A program made the translations under genes and the position numbers. Source: Larus michahellis (lineage: Eukaryota > Chordata > Aves > Charadriiformes > Laridae). Taken from it: DNA of 64,000 bases. The notes under the pieces were generated by a model. The model was not told where the DNA came from. It did not search any database and worked only from the letters and a program-made list of their open reading frames with translations. Positions 13,225 through 27,400 of the stretch are shown one piece after another (the stretch's first letter is position 1; each line of letters starts with the position of its first letter). The stretch lies in the NCBI RefSeq assembly GCF_964199755.1, contig NC_133906.1, positions 21,947,419-22,011,418 on the forward strand, in the 5' to 3' direction.

Positions 13225-13667
13225 GGGGTGCGGCGGGCGGTGCTCTCCCCGGTGGGCCCGGGCCGGAGAACGGCGGGGCCGCGGTGCCCCAGCGGCCTGA
13301 GGGAGGAGGGGCGGCAGCGCCCAGCCGTACAGCCGGCCACCGCCGCAGGGCTGGGCCCGGATTCATCCCAACTCGTCACAAAGATGTTTTTCTCTCTTTT
13401 TTTTTTTTTTTCATCCCAGGGAACCATTTTCTCTCGGCAGGGCTCCGCTCCTGCTTTCCCCAGGGCAGGAAGGAGGTTTCCCTTGCAGTGCCTCTCCTGA
13501 AAACCCCTTTGGCCCTTGCCCCATCAGCCTGGCAGCCATCACTGGAGGGTAACTAGGTCTGCTGAGGGCCACGGCTGCAGTGTCAGCGCATCCCCCGGGC
13601 CCCAGCAGACCTCTTGAGCCAGGGAGACAAGGCTGCTCCAAAAGAAACGGGCCTCAGGCCTGGCTTG
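13225..13667 (-). other. BRD8: Probable BRD8 3' untranslated region
   Basis: About 440 bases lie between the BRD8 stop codon and the variant poly(A) signal. They include a run of about 15 T (plus strand) near 13398. No coding exon matching the human BRD8 C-terminal tail was found here. Confidence 0.5.
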
Positions 13668-15474
13668 TTACCTTCTCCCCCACCCCAGCCGGTCCCTCGA
13701 GCACAGGAGGGCTTCACCCAGCATCTGCAGCTGCTCCAAGACCTCTCGCTGCATCTCCATGGCCATGTGGTGAACGTGGTGGTTGGAGCTGTTGTACATC
13801 ATCGCGTTCTGGAACATGAGCATGAGGTCACGCTGGAACTGGACCATGGACTGAATGTGTCCCTTTGACAGTCTTCTCTTTATGCTGGTTAAATCCATGG
13901 GTCTACAAAAGATAGATAGAATTAAATTGCACCCCACAGCCTGTCATTCTTCAGGCTCTGCATGAACGTGCTTATTCTCGTTTCAGGGTGTCCCTAAAAG
14001 CAGAGCTATTTTCAATCAATTTTATTGCTTAGGACAAAAAGGAGGAGTGAGAAATGCTCTTCTTCTAAGTCAGGCAAGTAAGTTTAGCCAATGCGACACT
14101 CGCTAGCCAATCAACTTGGCAGGTCATTAGCAGTCACCTCTACTGTTGAGCTCCAGAGAAGGCAAGCAGAGCGATTCCTGTAATCAGTCTTCATGAAGTC
14201 AGTCCAGGTCTTAGTGGAGAAAGAAAAGTTACTAAAATAGGTATCTATTAAAACCCCTTAAAATCGAATGGTGCCACCAGCAAAAATAGCAGTGCTGATA
14301 AGGGGAACATGATGGAGAATAAATATTACTTCCCTTATTTTGACAGAATGAGAAAATGAATGGTTGCAGAGACGACAACTGTGACCAGAATAGAATATGA
14401 TTCAGCTCTGAAAAATGCCCTTAATCTCTCTGGGAAATATTCTTATGACCTACTTCTCCGCTGAGAGTAAAACATCTGGGGAGCAAGCACTGGATGAGGA
14501 GAAGGTATCGACTGAGGCACACACTTCCAACACGGGGAGAAGAGACTGCGGAGCTGCAGAAGCTGAATCCCCTGCTCAGGCAGGGCTTACAGCTGCAGGG
14601 ACTGTGCCTGGACTAAGTCAGCCATGCAATGCCAGCAAAGGGCAGGCACAACTCCTATCAGCACCAGATTCAGTGCAAGCTTCCAGGTTCTAATCACCCA
14701 GAAGGGAGTTTTAATAAAAGAACTCAGTGGGAGATGCTGGTGATGGCCAAACGTTGGAAAAGGAGGAAGGAAACCATCCCACTGGCCCTTTGGAAACCAG
14801 AGAAGACAGAAAAAAACAGAGAGAAATGAACTAGCAAAAACCAGAGAGAAATGAACTAGCAAGCACTCCCTCCACAAACTCACCTCTTCACCACATCCCT
14901 GTATCCAGGGGCTTGTTTCTCTGACACCGCCTTCAGGAACGGGCTGCTGTATCTACAGGGGCAAGCACAAAGAACGACCTCTGTCCGCCTCTGCCGAAGA
15001 CAACATCCCAACACAGATCGGTGCTTGCCTCTCCCTGCGTGCCGTCAGGGCCACCGCCGATTAGCAACAGCCAGTATTGGGTGGCTGGCACGACTCGGCA
15101 TGGGAGGAGGCTGAGCCCCTCGCCGAAGCTGGCTCTGCCAGCTGTGTAGGAAGCAACATTTGGGCTCTGCCACATTAAGCAGAGGAAATAAATATGCAGT
15201 GTTTTCTCCAGCTTTGCAGCACGCAGCTGTTCTCGCTGCGAGGACAGCCAGAAGCAAAGCCATGGAGAGACAAGCCAGCCTGTGGTGGCTGTTGTGGAGG
15301 GGAGGACAAGGCCTGGTGACACAGGAGCTGGAAGTCAGGGCAACGTGTTCAAGAGCCGTGTCAATCCAGCCCTTTGCCCCCACATACCTGTGACTGGCTA
15401 TCATCTTCCAGATGGACAGCAGAGTTCTTTTGAAGAGCAAATGCTGCAGGGGGTTATCCCAGCTCAGCTGCACC
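13668..15474 (-). other. BRD8: BRD8 second bromodomain exon block
   Basis: Three exons (15474-15388, 14952-14884, 13902-13668) encode a full second bromodomain: the LLFKRTLLSIWKMIASH helix, the ZA-loop block SSPFLKAVSEKQAPGYRDVV, then PMDLTSIKRRLSKG and the MMYNSSNHH acetyl-lysine site. Exon boundaries parallel those of bromodomain 1, showing an old internal duplication within the gene. The reading ends MLGEALLCSRDRLGWGRR then stop. Confidence 0.9.
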
Positions 15475-18400
15475 CTGTGGAGGGAATATATCACCAGATC
15501 ATCACACTCGAGGCAAAGTAGGAGGTGGCAATTCTGCTAGCACCCACCACATCCAGGTGGATGAAGCATGGAAATCCATTGCTGTAGCTACACAAAACCT
15601 CTCAGGGTGAGACGGTGGAAACATTCTGCATCTGAACACACAACTAAACATCCAGAATGCAGGAAGATGCCTGTCAATAAGCAGAAAGAAGATGTGAGCT
15701 GAGCAGCTCTAAAGGGCAGGCTCGAGTTTGATAGGAAACCTCATGCTACTCTGACGGGCAGCACTTTACTGAGGTGTTTTTTATTCAGTTCGTCATCCCA
15801 AGAAACTATGTTTTTCCTCCGAAAGGCAGCCCAGGTGATCACACATGTGTGTGTCAGAGCCTGCATGTGACTGACACATCTGCGCCTGCCTGAAGGGGGC
15901 TGGTAATGCCTCTCTTGGGAGCTGGACTGGACCTTGCCTGACGAAGCGTGATGCGCAGCTCACACAAGGCCTAGCTGCCTTGAGGAAACATGTATTTTCC
16001 ATTTAATCTCTACTCTTCTCACTTCAGTTTAGGATCAATGCCAAAAATGCTGGCAGATCCACAGAGACAGCACAAGTTACCTCCTTCCCTCCTGCTCTCC
16101 TTGGCTATCTCACCTTCCTGGAGGTGACCCGTGCCACACGCTTGTGCCTGCAGGTGGGCAGAACGAACTACTTACAGCTGTGTGTTGGCAGGGCTTGTGA
16201 AGGCCAGCACCGGGGCTGTAGAGGTGCTATTGCCGTCATCTTGATCCTGGGCCCGATTACTCATCTCCTGTGGATGCGGCTCACCTAAAGCTTGTTCTCC
16301 AGGTGTCTCTTGAGTCTTGTCCTGAAGAGCGCAGAAGAAAAGGAAGATACATCTAAAATGGCAGCCCAACACCCGAATGCTTTATCTACAAGCCAGCCTG
16401 CTGCACATCCCTTTACTGCACCCAGTCTCAGCTGGGAGCTAGCTCGCTCCCTGTTACTCTGGAAGATGATGTTTGACCTTATTCAGACCTCCAGTAACAG
16501 CTGGGTCAGATCTCCTGGATCGCAACCACCTCTGGCTAACACGAACACTGTGGAGCTGACTGGCGCCCAGTGTTGTCTGTCTGCTTTTCTGGGAAGAGTC
16601 ATGGATGTGAGAGGGCAATCAAGAGCTGAGGTAAGACTGCCTCAGGCTTGTTAAAGCTCAAGACACAGATAACACGATCCCCTAGAGTGCAACAAGGTTG
16701 TTTCCTCACAAACTCCCACGTGAATATGACAGAGAATAGACTCAGCCGGGAAGGAGAGTGTTGCTGTTGTTGTAGTGATTTGCCAATAAAATGCAGAGAG
16801 TGAAGGTGCAGGGAGAGAGGCTCTTTGGAGTCCACAAGTGGGATTATGTGCAGAGGCACCTGAGAGTTCCTCAACAGGAGATCTGAAGCACGGAGCTCTC
16901 TCCTCAGGAAGAAAGTCGACACTGTGCTGTGTTTGGCTTTGACCACTGGCAGAACCGCAAGGGAACTGCTGGGAATAACACCATCCTGGCTGAACAGGTG
17001 AAATGCGAGAGCCCTGAAAGTTATTTCTGTCTCCAGTGTCTAAGTTTGCAAGGGAACAAATGTGAGTGTGGAAAAACGGTGCTCTTCTTCCACTGCTATG
17101 CTACCTCTCCCAGGCAACACCTCGTGGGCTGGTGGGAGCCCCCAGCCCCCCTAGACACAGGACTGATGCAAACCCAGGCTAGACAGTGCCTGCTTCCAAG
17201 ACATGACGGTCTCCAGGGGCAGATGGTTATTGCTATCACAGCCACGTGGGCCTGAAACCAGCCAAGCTGTGTGCTGCATAACACGGCAATTAGAACAAGG
17301 CAAGCATTCCAGTCTTGCCTTAAACCTGAGAGCAGACTGCCAGCTCTCATGAGTCACCTTTACACTGCCAAGGAGCAACTCCTCCAACTCACATCTGAGG
17401 GTTTGATCTATAACAAGCTTCCTGTTCGTAAAGATACATATCCACGCACAAAAACCATCCTTCCCCTCATATGTTTCTTTTGCATTCCCCTCCCTGCTGT
17501 CTCCCCCTCGGTGTTCGTCTCCCCTCTCGGAACCTGGGACTTCCCCATCTCTTCTACAATTTCCTTCACTGTCTCTCGTCTCTTATCCAGGACCAGAGGC
17601 TCTCTCAGGACGACCTCTCCCCTACCTCTCTTCCTGGGAAGTGTTCTTTCTCATCGTCTGCCACGACGTGTAGTTGACTTCCCTCTGTTCCTGTGGTCTT
17701 TTCCTGGCACCTCACATCTTCCCCATCACCCTGCTTCCCACAGCCACAATAATCCCACTGAGTCTGTGATGACTCTGTGCTGCTAATGCGGAGAGGTTCC
17801 ATCATCTGGGTTATCTGCAACACAGAGATTTACTGCTTCAAATTGTGAAGGCAAAAGGAAGAAAAATAAGCAGCACAGATGCTATTTTTGCTTTCACTCA
17901 CGAACGCCTTTCCATTTTTAGGAATCCTTGCAAAGTCTCCTGCTGAAGCCCTGTGTTGTTGTCACAGTGTCAGTTCACTGACATCGCTGTGCTTTCGGGC
18001 GAGCTGTGCCTTGGCAAAGCAGCTGCCTGGTTGTGGCGCCAGCTTTACGTGGGAGCAAGGGCTAGGCTTGGGACGGGGTGCAAGTGAACTCAGGGCATCT
18101 GCTCCTCCCCCCGACTTCTCCTGTGTGTAGGGATGGTAGAGGCCCTGAAAACCCAATGTTTCAGGAGGGCCTGAACGATGCTACCCACTTTCCTGTCCAA
18201 ACAGCCCTACCTCTGAGAAGAACTGGAGAAGACTGTCGTCTTCACGTGGCCTCTCTGCCTTTTGGTAGTCTTCGCTATCATCCTCCCAGAGAGGCTCACT
18301 GAACTCCAGCTCCCGGTCTCCCTCTCGGCTGCTCTCCTCTAGCTTCCCCATGGCCACCTCTTCAGTACTCCTCCAGCTCCCCACGTCCAGATCCAGGCTT

Positions 18401-21400
18401 GAATCCCAGCTGAGAAGAGACTGGAAGTCGCTGTTCTTCTCTGACTCGCTGGGAGACTCCGCCTCAGACTCCCACCACCCCCAGGCATGGCCCACCTGCA
18501 AACAAACATAAAGAGAGAGACAGCAATTTCTTTGTACCCTGGTCCAGAACTGCAAAGCCCCGCTCATTTCCAGACATACTCAGAGAGCCACATCACGGGA
18601 AGGACTCTGTGAGGAGAGCAGCCTGAGCCCACAGCTCACAGCACGTGGCGGGGCTGTAGCTCTGCAACACAAACTGTCATTTCAGAGCAACTGAATTTCA
18701 GGTTTTCTGGTGCTTTTGCTGTGCTCTCCCCCTGCCCAGGGCGCTTGGAGGATGCTGAGGCGGTTGGGAGCATCTGGCTTTGCTGGATGCTCCATGTTTA
18801 CAGTGCTGAAGGCATCCAGCAGCCAGCTCAAAACAAGTCCTGCCGGGCTCCTGAGCGGCTGAACAACTCGTGACTCCAAGGACAACTCACTGAAATTCCC
18901 TTTGCTGCCCCTTGAGAACTTTTTACATTGGAAATAACTTATTACAAACTCTACAAACGGTTTGTTTTGAAAGTGACAGATGTGATTTAGCTGCATGGTG
19001 ATACCTTGTGTACCTGAGTCAGAAGAATTATAACCACGCACAGCCACACACTGACAGGGGACAGTTCTACACATTTCAGAAAATGAAAGTTAGTATTCTC
19101 TTAAGAAGGAAGAAACAATTAATTTAATCTCTGTTCATTAGTCCATGCACGAGTCTGCCATGATTTCTCTCCGTCTAGGGAATTGCTTGCAGAGTCACTG
19201 TAACAACAGTAAAGGCTGTTAGAAAAATCCACCACTGAACTCAGCTGCCTGGATGCTACACCTATGGAGAATTCTATGCATTAATTAGCAGTGTCTTTAG
19301 AGTTTTCAGTTAATTATGTACAAGCTAATTTTTCCAGAGTTTTGAACAAGCCCATTTCTCACTGATTTCCTTTTGCATTCTCAGGACCGCTAGCACAGCT
19401 AGAAATACAGCGTATGCTGCATAACTGGGAGGAACAGGGAATCCATTGGGTTTGGGATAAGAAAAAGAAAACTTATTTGCTTACTTTATGAACTTGCAAG
19501 CAGAGCTAGGATCCGAAAGGCTGTCCTTCTGAAACCCCTTTCAAAGTTAACTTCAGTGAAAGCAGTTAAAAGTTGATGAGGTGAGAGATAACATTACCTG
19601 CTTTCAGCTTCCAGCTGAAGGAGTTGGGCAAACTGCGATTTCATCTGAAGAGTAACCCCACGCCTGAAGCGCTTTCCTGCACCATCGGCAGAGCTGGCCG
19701 CGCACGCGGAGCCAGCAGCGCGGCTCAGCTGGAGAACAGAAAAGCCTTAGCCTAGGGGAATCCAATCACTTGGGATCATCTCGCTGTACTCCAGCTGAGA
19801 GGGATAAGCATTTTAACATCAGGAGGCCCAGGGAACTCGGGCAAAAGCATCGATGAGAAAGATCTTCGGCCTTATGTTCCGTTTTACCAAACCTTGGAAG
19901 AGTCAAGATGACAGAGAGCGGAACAGCAGCATTGGTGCAAGACAAGCGGGATGAGTGAGATAATTACAGACTGCTTAGTTCCATACTAATCCTGTACAAA
20001 AAATAAGGGACAAAAAGATACAGGCTTCAGCTATCAATTAAGAACTGCTGACGGTTCTTAATTATGTTGGCTACATAAGTCACCAGCAAGGAATCGTATC
20101 AAATTGGAAAGTTTTAGTTCACCTTGCAGAGATCAGACACCGCGCAACCCTCGCTGATATGAGAGAAAGCTGTTAGAAATAAAAAAGACGTCCTTTAAAA
20201 GGAACTTACACGTGTCAAAACAAGAAAAATGATAAAAGCCGTAACTCTAGTAAATGAAATGTAGAATCCACAAAAAAGTAGGTAAAAAAAAAAAAGAAAA
20301 AAATTGAAGAACAATTTGCTAAAGACATAAAAGCAAATAACAACAACAAACTTCATCAAAAACATCAGAAGCAGAGAGCTGCCAGATGATCGGGGGGATG
20401 ACGCATGATCAGTGCCAAACATCTGAAAATAGGGACAGTTGGGAAAACCAAATTAATCATCATTATCAGCAGTTGCCACAGAGGAGATCACACGAGACTT
20501 TCCCTTGGGATTGGCCCGAGAGACTGTTTCTAATTAAAATGTCAACAGGGGAGGTTTTAGAACAATTTGAAGGAGACCTTAGAACCAGTTGGGATTCACT
20601 CGGGAGTCCTAAAGAAGCTTAAGTGTAGTGTGACCAAACCTGGGCTGTGTAACCTGTCCCTCAAGCTACCCCCAGCGCAGGAAAACCAGACCGGTGCGAT
20701 TGCTCCGGCTGTGAAAGGGTGCTGCTGGGAGATGCGGCACACCGAGCCCGAGCTCTGCACTAGACAGATCAGAACCAAGTATTAGCAAAACCAGAATTAG
20801 CAGTCAGAGCGTGAGGTGATGAACTGGGAAAGAGGCAACGGGGCTCTGTGGAGGAAAATCATCTCTGAGATTTTTAAACATCTTAAACATCGTTAAAGGC
20901 TATTAAAATGTCATGGGACAAGAGAAAAGGCTCTTTGAGGGAAAAATACCTGGTTAAGAGAAGAAACCAAGGGCAGGAATGAGCAGGAACACTTTCCACA
21001 GCAAAAGCAAGTTACTAGTGGGAATGACAGAAGTCCTCCCACGTGTGCAACTTCACTGTCTCAACACGGACAAAGACGGGGCAGAGGCGTTACAGAGGAC
21101 ACGCAGCCACTCTTCTCAGTGGCCGACAGTGAAAGGAGAGGGGGCGGTGATGACAATGCACCAAAGGAAATTCAATGTGGACGTCAATGTTTACTCCATG
21201 AGGGTGGGCAAGCACTGAAACCGAGTTGTCCAGAGGGGTTAGGGAATCTCCATCCTTGATTTTCAAAACTTGACTAGACGAGGTTCCGAGCAACCTGATC
21301 TACCTTTGAAGCTGGCCCTGCCTGGAGCAGCAGGTTGGACTAGATAAATGCTAAGAGGTCCCTTCCAACTTAAATTATCCCATAAAATACCAGAAACCAA

Positions 21401-24400
21401 AAGAAACCTGTAAGTTTTTGTGCTATGAACTTAACAACCTGTAATCTCCGGAAACCGAGGCCATAAAAATTCAAACCAGAAATTTGTTCCCAATTTCAGT
21501 AGTGAAACAAAATTAAGCAGTAAGCAAACCAAAGGATACACTTCTAGCATCAAATGACAGTATCAAAGGATACATCTCTAGCATCAATATAGAGTGACTC
21601 TTGGTGGAAATGTACCCGAGCCAAACATGAGACTCCATACAGCAGGCTCAACCAATTTCAACACAAAACTTGTGAAAATCAAAGTAAGGTAAGAATCCCT
21701 CTGCTCTTAATCGCAATGACTCAAGTTTCCTGCAACTTGTGTCTCAGAGAGCTGCACCCTGTACACTACTCCCAGCTGCTGCAAGCATCGGGAAGGATAA
21801 TGTTTGTTGGTTTTGGCTTTTTTTCCTCTGGAAGGTCATGGGGGCAGAAAATAGGCAAGCTCACAGGTCGTATGAGCAGAAAATGACGGCGACTTGAAAA
21901 TTGTCACAGAGAACTTAAACCTCAGTTAACCGTCCATCTTGCCGAGGAAAAGAACTGTAATTTCCAGTAGAAAGAAGCAGTTCACAAGCTCAGATGTGAA
22001 ACCAGGTACTGCTATGCCTACAGCTGCTGGAATCACAGATTTTCACTCTGACGAGCGTACCCTTTATGAATCTCTGGGGAAAGAACGTAGGGTTCAATAC
22101 ACCGGTATCTTAACGAAAACTCCAACAAGGCTGTTGAATACAACTTCTCATGGTTTTCTCATGGTTAGATCTCCTGTTCCATCACAGCAGTGCCATATTC
22201 TCACACACTTAAGCAGGGAACGTTCCCCTCCATCCAATTCCCATGATTAATGGATTGTCTCTAACGTCAAAGCTCTGCCATGCGTGTATGCTATATGGAT
22301 AACTGGAAGAGAGTTATATTTGCAGATACTCAAGACAGGTATGCACGCTTGGACAAAAACAGAGTTCCTCACTGCGGAGAGATGCGATGCTCAGTACACT
22401 GCACACCGGACCCTGGATTTGTTCCCAGACTTTAATATACATACACATTTACACATCACTAGTAAAAATCTGTACACTTCACATTACAGTACATACGAGC
22501 CACCAGCTGCTAGCTAACACCAGAACACTGATGAAGCCCAAGACGACTGCCCTAAAACAGGCAGGGGGGCTAGTCTTCCCCTCCAGGGAATTTTCTTTGG
22601 GTTACACATTCCGACGACACACTGCTTTCCAGAGGGGCAAGCAAAGAAGGTGGTCCAGGTCCCAGAAATGGACCTGCAGCTTTTCTTCCTCTTCCAAGAG
22701 CTGTTAACCGCATCGTGCTTGCACTCCAGCTTGGCATGCCAGGTGCCTGCAGCATCATTTCTTCATCTTCATGTCTGCCTCGATGGCACAGCGACGCCCT
22801 CTGGTGCCGCCATCCTAGTCACAAGGCAAACAAAAAGAGTTAGTTATGCAACCCTAAACATGAAACGCTTCCTCCAGCACTCGGGGAGGTAAGGAACTGT
22901 GCATCTGGCAACAACTTTTCATGCCTTCCAAACAGGAGAAAGGGAAGCTGTCCCTAAGAAGGCCTGGGGAGGCCTGCCTGCAGACCTACCTAAAATTCAC
23001 CCTGGGCACAGCACAGGCACTGGGATTTGCAGCATTTCTGTGTGCTGCTGGCAGCCAGGGCAGAGAGAGGCAACAAGGCTCTTGCCCAGACAGATGCTTT
23101 TGGAGCCTGCACAGTGCAGGCTTTCTCCTAAGTGGCAGATTCTAGCTTGGCTCTTAAGATGGGAAGAGGAAACTGCTGACTAACCTACCTTATCAGCTGC
23201 TGATCCCTACGGGAAGTGATCCTCCAGTTGAGTGACCCTGGCACTAGCTCCCTAGTTTCTCCGCACAGCTCCTTTCCATGAGCAGAAGGCGAGCTGAGAG
23301 CTTCCTTTGATCCGCTGCCCTCTCCCTCTGGCTGACATGCTGACTCTCCCGGAGTACTCCTCTGTCTTTAGATATGTGCGAGAGAAAAAAACAACTCTCC
23401 ATCTTCCTCCCCTCTCTCCTCCCCGCAACTCAGAGACTTGGGGTTTTCCCAGAGGGAATATTTTTCCAAACACTTCCAGATCACCAGAGGCAGAGAACAA
23501 GGTATTTCTGCAGAGTATCTTATTTCCTTTCTGGACCATGAATGATAAAGGAGCACACGGCTGACTCCTCACTTTCCCAAGACCCTTTGTACTGTCTCGA
23601 ATGTGCGGAAGGGGCAGCTGCATAAACACGAGAGATGCAAGAACTACAGTACGGCACCACTTGGTCTGTCTTCCCACTTACACGGAAAGAAAGCAGGAGA
23701 GAAGTTGAGGAAAAAAGCAAAGGCAGATGACAAAACGAGAACACTTGGAACCAGAAGAAAAGAGTGAAGCCCCTCCCACTCACCCACGCTGAGAATAAAG
23801 AACGGAGATGTTTCTTCTCTAATGATCACAGTTGTACAGCCCGTTAAGTTAAACACACACCGCGGCAATGCTAAGGATGCTGTGACAGCGCAGTGATCAC
23901 CCAGACAAGGAGCAGAGCACACTGCCAGCAGTACTGCAGTACCTGCTGGAGCCTTTCAATACTTACAAAGAGAGAGAGAAGGAAGGCAGGAGAGCCCATT
24001 GGCACACTGTCCTGTTAAAAGGCCAAACAGAAGGACTCATCAGATATCAGATACAGAGATGCACACACCACACAGAAGCACTGAGCCCACGCATGAGCAT
24101 AGAGAAACATGTGCCCCGCTCCCCATCCCGCATGGCATCAGCCTTATGCAGCAGGAACATTAAAATGGACAAAAGAGGGATACTGCAAGAGTCAGAATGC
24201 TAGGAAAGGGATATTCCCTCCTCAGCCGTGGCAACGCCTGGTCTACCAAACAATTTCTGCACCGTGCAGTTGCCACTAGAACTAAGCAGGCGGTCCTTGC
24301 TGTCACAATGTTGTGTGCACCAGCTGAAAGCACTTGAGGCCACTTAATCAAGTCCGGATGTGCCTTCACATAAGGAAAAAACCAAACCAACCTACATGGC

Positions 24401-27400
24401 TATTAGTCCAGATCAGTGCAGAAGTCAAAGGTTCCCTGGTGTGTTTTACACAGCAAACCAGACTGGAGTGATTCCCTGGTTCTAAAAATCTAACTAGGAA
24501 GTGAAGAACACAGCAGAGGCTAGTCTTCTAATTCTCTACACCTTCACCTTCCTGCCACATCACGCCTCTTCCAATACTCTGTTCACTTCCCCACAGTTTT
24601 CATCACCTGTTTTTAAAAACAGGGAACAGAACTATTGGGATTACAGAAAAAAACCTCCCGAGACCTGCCTCTGGGATGACATACAGCTCCAGAGATGAAA
24701 TCTCATCCATCGACACATTTAAAGAAAAATTTCTCCACATGAAAATCCCGGACCTACTGCAATCTCAAAGAACATTCTGCCTGTCTTTGGTATGGGAACT
24801 TCGTGCAGTATCTTGGGATTCTTCAAAACATACCAAGTGCCCTTCCACAGGGTGCAGCATTCTCACCTTCTCCGAAGCATCTTGCTTGCGAGTGGAGTCT
24901 CGCCCACGCAGGCTCTTTGCACTGATCCCTGACTCCGATGTTTGCATGATCAGCTGCGTGGCCAGAAATTGCTGCAAGAAAACCACACTCCGTTAAGATC
25001 CACAGGCAACACAAGCTCAGTTAGCGTGTGTCAGTGAACTATCACAAACCACAGACTGGGAATGATTGGGTCAGAGGCAGTTTCAGTTCCTTGTCTGCTG
25101 CTCAGAATAAGTTCCCCAATTTACCTCAGAAGCCACAAGTCCTGAGGAACTACAATACTCCAGTTCAAACTCTCTTAGCCCTGCCAGTTGGGACATCCTA
25201 CTTCACAAGAAATTTTGAATGGCATATATTCACAGGACACTGTTCCACGGACACTTCACACCAGCATAAACCAGCACAGCCACCGAAAGAAGGAACCGCG
25301 TCCCCTGTCATTCACCGTTCTTGTTGCTTGTTTCTGTTCCTGAACCACACCCTGGTTCTTGCTGGCCTAAGCATTTCCCTGAAGGAAACTAGATTTGAAA
25401 TTGGTCTGGGCTGAACCTAAAAAACATTTTGCTGCATTAGTTTTACCTTATCCACAATCTAGTTCACCACAAACACTCGATCTAGCACAAGAGATGCAGG
25501 AAAAGGTAGCATACTTCATTCAAAGCCACTGTGAGTGAAACTGTGGTCTCACATCCAGAAGCCTTTCCCGTACCTACGGACCAAGGCAGATGCTCTGTCC
25601 TGCACTGGCCTCAGCTCAGTACTTTACCTGGATCTGCTCCAGGACGTCTCGCTGCATCTCCACAGCCATGTGGTACACATCATGGTCAGAGCTGTTGTAC
25701 ATAACTGCATTTTGAAACATCAGCATAATATCACGCTGGAACTCAGCTGTGGTTCGTATCAGACCATTCTCAATGTTCTTTTTGATGGTAGATAAATCCA
25801 TTGGCCTATGAAAGAAATGCAGTCAAAATAGCAACAGAAATATTTATCACTTTCCCCACTCTCTTGTGAACAGCCCTTGGTCCGTAACATTTCTCATTAG
25901 GCCATCTATTTAATTCAGCCAATAGGTTCTCCCCCACACAGGCTGTGTTCCTGGGTACCAAGGTCTCAGGTCAGAAGACACAAGCCATCCAGCAGTTACC
26001 ACGAACGGTAACAATGGTGTGAGAGACGCCTCGGGAAAGGCATTTACGTTCTCCAGGCACCGCTGAAGGAGACACTAAGGAGCTTGAGCTGCAGCCACTG
26101 AACTGTTTAGGAGATTTCCAGGGCTACCAGGGGATTATGGTGAAGAGTCCACTACTCAGGACAGTAAAAAAATGCTGACTAAAGAAGATAGGTATTTGGA
26201 ATTTCAAGGATTAAATCCTACCCTTGGATAGAAACTGAGAGAAGTAAACCAGTCACACACCACCTTACAGATAATGCTCTAGTAAGTCAGTGTACTTCAC
26301 TCAAAGAGAGAGTTGTGTGAAGTCCCTTTTCTTGGGGAAACCTGTTTCTGACTGAATCACGCCAGAAAAAAAATAATTTTCCAACTCTTGCAGTCTGCAC
26401 AGCAGCCAAAAACTACATCGTTCCTGACAGAAATCCCTACACAAATATGCAAATATACAGAGCTCTAATGAGAGAAGACTGCTGAGACTCACCTCTGCAC
26501 AATACTGTGGTAGCCTGGTGCTATATCGTCAGTTACGGGCTGCAGGAAGACGTTGGCGTACCTGCAGAGAGAAGGAGTCTGTTTAGGGGCTGTCCTTGCT
26601 GGTAAATATTTGTTTCATGCTCTCATGTTTATTCGTCTGCTACCAGTAACAATATGATTCATCATCTCCCGGTACCAAGACAGATGAGTCTCCGAGATGG
26701 GAGAGTGGAGACTTGTCTTGGATTAGTCACTTCTTTCTGCCAGTTCTCAAGATATCAAACTCACCTGTGATTAGCTGCTGCTCTCCAAACTAGCATGATG
26801 GCTTTCTTCCAGATCTTCTGGGCCTGTATTGCTTCCTGGTCCTCACTGCACACTGAGCTGGGAAGAAAAGAATAGGACTTCCTTCAGGAGTCTGCATACT
26901 GCCTCGGAGCAGAGACCTTACAGTTCATTTTGCCTTTGACATGCCTACGAAAATCCATGCCAAAGACAGCAAGAAAATAAAAGGGACCTGGTACTATGGC
27001 GCTGTCTGTACACTCGCACTTGTAAGCACGGAGAACCAGACAAATCATCAACAATTCCCGCTGCAGACCCACTGAGTCAGCAAAGCAGAAATGAAAATCC
27101 TCCAGTCCCTCCACAAACTAGCCCGGGCTTTGCACCTGTGTGCCTGAGAGCTTCGCTGATACTCACAACTGTGAGGAGGCCGGGCTGCTGGGGATGGAGT
27201 CGGCGAGCGTGTGAGACTGCAAAGGTGCGTTATGGACACTGAAGCCATCATCGCTCTCACTCACAGGAGGTTCGTTATCCATCTCCGATAGATATCCCTC
27301 ACCCTGATCTTCTTCTTTGGGTTCCTCCAAGCTAGCAGCCTCACTGGCACCATCCTCATCATCCTCTTCACCCTGCCCATCCTGAAACACAGAGTTCATG

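Larger units (their letters stand above)
18496..23966 (-). other. BRD8: Longest BRD8 intron, 5.5 kb
   Basis: It separates the 45-base exon (24011-23967) from the 285-base exon (18495-18211). Apart from a CR1 LINE tail at 21200-21385 and a short tandem duplication at 21530-21588, I see no exon, RNA gene or other structure in it. Long open frames here have no recognisable homology. Confidence 0.6.

Noticed and set aside
17470-17625. Apparent frameshift in BRD8 after the 17814-17626 exon, with a plausible-looking reading in another frame beyond it
   Set aside because: A GAGAG|GTAGGG donor at 17626 ends the exon in phase 0, and the next exon (16321, starting DKTQETPGEQ) continues in frame. The extra reading is intronic.
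17271-17786. 171-codon plus-strand open frame
   Set aside because: It is antisense to a BRD8 exon and its intron and has no recognisable domain.
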